Assembly (NCBI RefSeq): GCF_001898175.1
Contig: NZ_MKTH01000012.1
Span: 1 to 64,000, forward strand
Source of the DNA: Cellulomonas sp. 73-92
GTDB lineage: Bacteria > Actinomycetota > Actinomycetes > Actinomycetales > Cellulomonadaceae
DNA: 64,000 nt
Reading direction: 5' to 3'
In this document: positions 58,298 through 64,000 of the stretch, piece after piece
Position numbering within the stretch: position 1 is the stretch's first letter
Layout of the letters: every line of letters starts with the position of its first letter
Program-made: the position numbers and the translations under genes
Notes under the pieces: model-generated
The model's database searches: none
Seen by the model: only the letters and a program-made list of their open reading frames with translations
What the model was told of the DNA's origin: nothing

Positions 58298-59392
58298 GCG
58301 CACGACGTGGGTCGTGGTCGGACTCGTCCTCGCCGTCATGGTCGGCACGGGGAGCTGGTACCTCGGCCGAGGGGCCCGCCCGGCGACGGTCGTCCAGGCG
58401 ACGGTTCCCACCGCGACCGCCGCCGTGACCAGAACCGACTTGGCGACGACCACGCAGGTCAGCGGCGTGCTCGGCTTTGCCGGGAGCTACACGGTGGTCG
58501 GACAAGGGGTCGGCGGGACGGTCACGAGCATCCCGGCCCCCGGGGACGTCATCGCGCGCGGTCAGAGCGTCTACGAGCTCGACGGGCGCGCCGTCCCGCT
58601 CTTCTACGGCACGCGGCCGTCCTGGCGCGACCTCGCGGTCGGCGTGACCGACGGACCCGACGTCCAGCAGCTCGAGCAGAACCTCACCGCGCTCGGCTAC
58701 GCGAGCTCCGAGAACCTGACCATCGACCAGCACTTCACCGCGGCGACGGCAGCGGCGGTCGCCCGCTGGCAACGTGCCAGCGGGTGGGTCGCCAACGGCC
58801 GGTTCGCCCTCGGCACGGTGGTCTACGCACCGGGTCCGATCCGGGTCGCCGCGGTGGGGGCGGTCCCGGGCCAGGCAGTCCATTCCGGCGGTCCGATCCT
58901 CACCGCGACGTCGACGACATCCCAGGTCACGGTGCCCGTCCCGACAATCCAGTCCTACCTGGTGCACGTCGGCGACGCCGTGACCGTGACGCTCCCCTCG
59001 GGCGTGGTCACGCCCGGTCGGGTCGACACGATCTCGACCGCCGCGAGCCTCTCGGACGGCTCCGGTGGTTCCGGTGGGGGTGGCTCCCGCGGCTCGCCCG
59101 ACCCGGCGCAGGCCACCGTCCCGGCCACGGTCACCCTCGCTGATCCGCACGCGGTGGCCGGCCTGGACCAGACGCCCGTGACCGTCAACATCACGAGTCA
59201 GGCGGTCAAGGGCGTGCTCGCGGTGCCGATCACGGCCCTGGTCGCGCTCGCGGGTGGCGGGTACGGCGTGTACCTGGACGACGGAGGCGGACGGCGGCTG
59301 GTGTCGGTGGTGCCGGGGTTGTTCGCGACGACCCTGGTGCAGGTGACCAGCGCGGACCTGCACGTCGGAGACAAGGTCGAGGTGCCAGCCGC

Positions 59393-59396
<4 letters not shown>
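58290..59396 (+). CDS. Membrane-fusion-like adaptor with peptidoglycan-binding domain
   Basis: This 368-aa protein has an N-terminal membrane anchor (about 7-26) and a lipoyl/HlyD-type beta region (GVGGTVTSIPAPGDVIARGQSVYEL). A PG_binding_1 domain at about 120-165 (DVQQLEQNLTALGY, FTAATAAAVARWQRASG) and a C-terminal beta-barrel region with a Gly/Ser linker (GGSGGGGSRG) complete it. This composition is typical of actinobacterial adaptors that link a MacB-like ABC transporter to the wall. ATG at 58290 overlaps the lipoprotein stop, and its stop overlaps the ATPase start (ATGA). Confidence 0.88.
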
Positions 59397-60078
<682 letters not shown>

Positions 60079-60079
<1 letters not shown>

Positions 60080-61293
60080 TGACCAGGAACCCGACCACCC
60101 CGGCCGGTCGACGCTCACGGGTCCGCCTGGCCGACGCGCTGGGGGTCGGCGCCGCCGGGCTGCGCGCACGACGCATGCGCTCGACGCTCTCGGCCTTCGG
60201 CATCGCCATCTCGATCTCGGCCCTGGTCGCCGTCCTGGGGATCGCCGACTCGTCGAAGGCCGACCTGCTCGCGCAGCTCGGCGCCGAGGGCAACCTGCTG
60301 ACCGTCGCCGCCGGTCAGACCTTCGACGGCAGCCCCACGCCGCTGCCCGCGACCGCCGAGTCCATGATCCGGCAGATCCCCCCGGTCCTCATGGCGACCG
60401 CCGTCGGCACGGTGCCCGGCGCGACCGTCCGGCGCTCCGCCGCGGTCCCTGCGCTCGACACCGGCGGGATCAGCGTGCTCGCGGCCGAGCCGTCGCTCCC
60501 GTCCGGGCTCGGCATCACGATGCTGCACGGGCACTTCCTCGACGCGATCGGCGACCGCTACCCCGAGACCGTCCTGGGGTTCGCCGCCGCGCGGAACCTC
60601 GGCATCGACGTGCTCACGCCCAGCACGCAGGTCTACCTCGATGGCATGTACGTCGCGGTCGTCGGGATCATGGCGCCCGCGGCCGTGGCCCCCGAGCTCG
60701 ACACGGCCGCGCTCGTCAGCTTCCCCGTCGCCGACACGCTGCTGCATCTCGACGGTCGCGCGACGCGCATCTACGTGCGGGTCGACCCCGACAACGTCGC
60801 CGCGGTCGCCGCGGTCCTGCCGTTCACTGCGTCACCGGCGCAGCCGGAGGCCGTCGAGGTCCGCCGTCCGTCCGACATCCTCGTCGCGCGAATCGCGGCC
60901 AAGACCGCATTCGTCGGGCTGTTCCTCGCGCTCGGTGCCATCGGCCTGCTGGTCGGCGGCGTGGGCATCGCGAACATCATGGTCATCTCCGTGCTCGAGC
61001 GCCGCGGCGAGATCGGGTTGCGCCGCGCGCTGGGGGCCAGGGCCCGGCACATCGCCGTGCAGTTCTTCATCGAGTCGGCGCTGTTGTCGACGGCCGGCGG
61101 GCTCCTGGGGGTTGGCCTCGGTGTGCTCGCGACCGCGATCGTCGCACGGGTCACCGGGACACCCGCCACCATGCCGGTCGAGGTGCCGGTCGGCGGGTTC
61201 GCCGCCGCGATGGCGGTCGGCGCGCTCGCGGGGCTCTACCCGGCGATCCGCGCCGCGCGGCTGGCCCCCGCGGACGCGCTGCGCACGCCCTAG
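60079..61293 (+). CDS. MacB-like ABC transporter permease
   Basis: This 404-aa permease has one N-terminal membrane helix (about 35-58, STLSAFGIAISISALVAVLG), a large extracytoplasmic domain (about 65-270), and three C-terminal helices of the FtsX/MacB fold. The coupling motif VLERRGEIGLRRALGARARHI lies near residue 305-325, and it ends PADALRTP. It is complete and in frame. ATG at 60079 is used; GTG at 60076 would add one residue. Together with the ATPase, adaptor and lipoprotein it forms an exporter facing a divergent two-component system, the usual layout of antimicrobial-stress efflux. Confidence 0.94.
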
Positions 61294-61746
61294 CGCTGCT
61301 CGCCCCCCGGTCGGCCGGCCACCGATGGTTCGCAAGGGCCCGAGGCGATGGCCTGCGTGGCCGGTTGCGTGGGCGCTACTGGCGGGCTCGGTTCGGCTCA
61401 ACCGGTGGCTGGACGGCCGGCGCGTCGACTGACGCCAGGGGCGCCGGCCGGGCGAAGCTCCGGAGCGGCGCACCCGCCGACCGCTCCGGCGGTCTAGCAT
61501 CGGCTCGTCTCGCCGGACGAGGACGTGGGTACCGCCACACGGCCCAGGAGGCGACGACCCGCCCGATCGGGCGACAGGTTGGGGACATCGGCGGACGGTC
61601 CCACGCACGGCCGGGTGGCGCAGCCCGCCCACGTTCGGCGTGGAGTGGCGCCCGCGGCAGGTCGGCGCGTGGTGGCCGCGGTGCGGTCCGGCGCCCGGGT
61701 CCGGGCGCGTCGTCGGGCGTGGTGTGGGGCGGTGGAAGGAGGACAG
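61294..61746. other. Gene-free gap with a hairpin
   Basis: No gene is convincing in this stretch. CCGGAGCGG at 61460-61468 pairs with CCGCTCCGG at 61481-61489 (9-bp stem, 12-base loop) and may end the export operon transcript. The last part contains the strong ribosome site AAGGAGG at 61736-61742 of the next gene. Confidence 0.55.
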
Positions 61747-64000
61747 GTGGCACAACCAGGCCGGCGCCGCAGCAACCCCGCGCGCGGTGATGGCGGGGGC
61801 GAGCGTGGCGCCTCGTCGGGCCGCGACGGGGGCGGGCAGCCGCGCCCTTCGTCGGCCCGCGGCACCGGCGGACCCCGCCGGGCCTCGATGCCCCGCGACA
61901 CCGGCACCCAGCGACGCCCCGCGGCGCGGCGCGGCGAGCAGGGGCTCATCCCCGTGCTCGCCGAGGTCGTCGACGAGGTGGAGCGGATCGTTCGTCGGCC
62001 CCCGACGCGGCCCGTGATGCGGATGAAGTTCCAGGTCGCGGCGCTGCTGGTGCGGGAGGAGCAGGCGCGGCTGCGAGCCGACGCCACCCTCACCGCCGCG
62101 CGGCGGGCGGAGCGGCTCAAGCGGCTCGACGGCCTGGCGACGCAGCTCGCACGGACGGCCGCCCGGGACACGTCCCTGCTGCAGCTGCTGGCCGAGGACG
62201 CCCGGGTCCCGGAGGCGGCGCGGCAGTACAAGGCGGACCTCATGCGCGCCGCCGGGCTCGAGGTGGCGCCCGAGCCGGAGCCCGCGCCCGTGATCGTGAC
62301 ACCGATGCCGGCCGCCGCGGCCCAGGTGGTGCCGCAGTCGGTGATCGCGCACCAGCTGGCCAACCCGTTCCTCGCCCCCGACTACGAGGCCGCCGCCCAG
62401 CGCGTCGCGGCGCGGGCCCGCCGGCTCGCCGGCTGGGAGCTGCTCGACCCGCTGTTCAACTCCTTCGAGCGGGCCGCCACCGGCCAGCCGGCCTGCATGG
62501 CGCTGCCCGAGCCGCGCCCGGTGAGCCTGCCTTTCGGGCGGCAGCTCATGCCGTTCCAGGCCCAGGTCGTCGCGGCCGCGACCGGCGGCCACCGCACGTT
62601 CCTGCTGGCCGACGAGCCCGGGCTCGGCAAGACCGCGCAGGCGCTGCTCGCGGCGCAGGCGGCCAACGCGTACCCGCTGCTCGTCGTCGTGCCCAACGTG
62701 GTCAAGACGAACTGGGCGCACGAGGTGGGGCTGTGGACGCCGCTGCGCCGCGCCACCGTGGTCCACGGCGACGGCGACACGGTCGACGCCTTCGCGGACG
62801 TCGTCATCGTCAACTACGAGCTGCTGGACCGGCACGTCGGGTGGCTGGGCCACCTGGGCTTCCGCGGCATGGTGGTCGACGAGGCGCACTTCATCAAGAA
62901 CAAGAGCTCCCAGCGCTCGCAGCACGTGCTGGCGATCTCCCAGCAGATCCGCGACCGCGTCGCCAGGCCGCTGCTCATGGCCCTGACGGGCACCCCGCTC
63001 ATCAACGACATCGAGGACTTCCGGGCGATCTGGCAGTTCCTCGGCTGGATCGACGACACCAAGCCGGTCGGCCGGCTGATGACCGCGCTCGAGGAGACCG
63101 GCCTCACCCCGGCCGACCCGGGGTTCTACGCCGCGGCGCGGTCCGCGGTCATCGACATGGGCATCGTGCGGCGCCGCAAGGTCGACGTCATCGCCGACAT
63201 CCCGGCCCGCCGGGTGGCTGACCTGCCGGTCGAGCTCGACGGGGCGGTCGGCCGCTCGATCCGGGCGGCCGAGGCCGCGCTCGCTCGTCGGCTCGTCAGC
63301 CGCTACCGGGCCGCGCTCGAGGCGCGCGGCGACGCCTCCCTGGCCGGGATCGACCTCGAGCTGGCCCGCCGGGTCGCGGCCGGCGAGCTCAAGGACTCGA
63401 CCTCGAAGGCCAAGGGCGAGAACGTCTTCACGATGGTCCGCCGCATCGGCCAGGCCAAGGCCGGGCTGGCCGCCGACTACGCCGCCCAGCTGGTGCGCAA
63501 CGTCGGCAAGGTGGTGTTCTTCGCCCGGCACGTCGACGTCATGGACGCGGCCGAGCAGAGCTTCGCCGAGCGCGGCCTCACGTACGTCTCGATCCGCGGC
63601 GAGCAGACGACGAGGGCGCGCGACAAGAGCGTCGCCGCGTTCATGAACGACCCCGAGGTGTCGATCGCTGTGTGCTCGCTCATGGCCGCCGGCGTCGGGC
63701 TCAACCTGCAGGTCGCCTCGAACCTCGTGCTCGCCGAGCTCTCCTGGACCGACGCCGAGCAGACCCAGGCCATCGACCGGATCCACCGGATCGGCCAGGG
63801 CGACCCCGTCACCGCGTGGCGCATCGTCGCCGCGCAGACCATCGACGCCAAGATCGCCGAGCTCATCGACAGCAAGTCGGCGCTGGCCGCGCGGGCGCTG
63901 GACGGGCTCGAGACGGAGGAGGGCGGCTCCGCGGCCGACGTGCAGCTCGAGGCGCTCGTCGGGCTGCTGACCGACGAGCTCGAGGCGCAGGGCGTGGTCT
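61747..64000 (+). CDS. SNF2/RapA-type ATP-dependent DNA translocase (3' end outside window)
   Basis: At least 751 codons are visible, starting at GTG 61747 with AAGGAGG four bases upstream. A basic, disordered N-terminus (about 1-60) and a helical region precede LPFGRQLMPFQAQVV, then Walker A DEPGLGKT (289-296), Walker B DEAH at 378, motif III LTGTPL and the C-terminal helicase lobe with DRIHRIGQ (677-684). The motif set is that of SMARCAL1-like SNF2 enzymes, which move on or anneal DNA rather than unwind it. It continues past the window end. No nuclease or methylase is visible next to it on this side. Confidence 0.92.
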   Translation, partial: MAQPGRRRSNPARGDGGGERGASSGRDGGGQPRPSSARGTGGPRRASMPRDTGTQRRPAARRGEQGLIPVLAEVVDEVERIVRRPPTRPVMRMKFQVAALLVREEQARLRADATLTAARRAERLKRLDGLATQLARTAARDTSLLQLLAEDARVPEAARQYKADLMRAAGLEVAPEPEPAPVIVTPMPAAAAQVVPQSVIAHQLANPFLAPDYEAAAQRVAARARRLAGWELLDPLFNSFERAATGQPACMALPEPRPVSLPFGRQLMPFQAQVVAAATGGHRTFLLADEPGLGKTAQALLAAQAANAYPLLVVVPNVVKTNWAHEVGLWTPLRRATVVHGDGDTVDAFADVVIVNYELLDRHVGWLGHLGFRGMVVDEAHFIKNKSSQRSQHVLAISQQIRDRVARPLLMALTGTPLINDIEDFRAIWQFLGWIDDTKPVGRLMTALEETGLTPADPGFYAAARSAVIDMGIVRRRKVDVIADIPARRVADLPVELDGAVGRSIRAAEAALARRLVSRYRAALEARGDASLAGIDLELARRVAAGELKDSTSKAKGENVFTMVRRIGQAKAGLAADYAAQLVRNVGKVVFFARHVDVMDAAEQSFAERGLTYVSIRGEQTTRARDKSVAAFMNDPEVSIAVCSLMAAGVGLNLQVASNLVLAELSWTDAEQTQAIDRIHRIGQGDPVTAWRIVAAQTIDAKIAELIDSKSALAARALDGLETEEGGSAADVQLEALVGLLTDELEAQGVV

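Noticed and set aside
60832..63786. A 984-codon minus-strand frame opposite the permease and SNF2 genes
   Set aside because: The plus strand carries complete helicase and MacB motifs with ribosome sites; the minus frame is a shadow.

Overview
The window is a very GC-rich stretch of an actinobacterial chromosome. Several features suggest the Micrococcales, and most likely Cellulomonas or a close relative. These are a GH6 cellulase with CelR/CebR-like operators, a DtxR/IdeR-type iron repressor with every metal ligand present, a c-di-AMP riboswitch ahead of an NlpC/P60 hydrolase, a bacterial XPB helicase with its partner protein, and many GTG starts with GTGA/ATGA gene overlaps. The assignment rests on gene content and was not checked by a search. 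All functions come from motifs, lengths and gene order.

Layout. 1-487 is the 3' end of groEL. 546-14585 is a long minus-strand block: a squalene-cyclase-like protein, DUF4031, a lone WXG100 protein, an HD-type phosphohydrolase, a histidine kinase/response regulator pair, PspA, a TPM-domain membrane protein, a CPA2 antiporter, XPB helicase and its partner. 14750-21332 is plus-strand: an M20 peptidase, a YjdJ-like acetyltransferase overlapping a YjdI-CDGSH iron-sulfur protein, a cold-shock protein, DUF3027 and a giant sacsin-like ATPase. 21358-31508 holds DUF2530, an NCS2 purine permease, VanZ, UDP-glucose dehydrogenase, a MarR/MFS pair, a DUF4012 protein, a probable wall-anchored protein and phosphoserine aminotransferase. 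31612-40631 holds IdeR, the riboswitch and NlpC/P60 protein, HNH endonuclease, a universal stress protein, a CAP-domain protein, a DDAH-like hydrolase, an aldo/keto reductase and a FadH-like flavoprotein. 40801-46740 (minus) holds an EcsC-like protein, OsmC, GH6 cellulase, a second M20 peptidase, a TRIC channel and PPK2.

The accessory part begins at a tRNA-Arg(CCT) at 46926. Its 3' half is repeated without indels 2979 bp downstream, so the intervening segment looks like a small genomic island integrated at the tRNA. The island carries an IS481-like remnant and a translationally coupled two-gene operon. One gene encodes an IF2_N-like plus OST-HTH/LOTUS-like protein, the other a protein I cannot place. 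Beyond the repeat lie an orphan membrane protein and a small helical protein with a HEPN-type RX4H motif. This operon is the best candidate in the window for an undescribed system.

52416-64000 returns to typical high-GC sequence: a DUF2079 membrane protein, an SMI1/KNR4-like protein, a lipoprotein, a two-component system divergent from a lipoprotein/adaptor/ABC ATPase/permease export operon, and a SNF2-type helicase cut by the window end.
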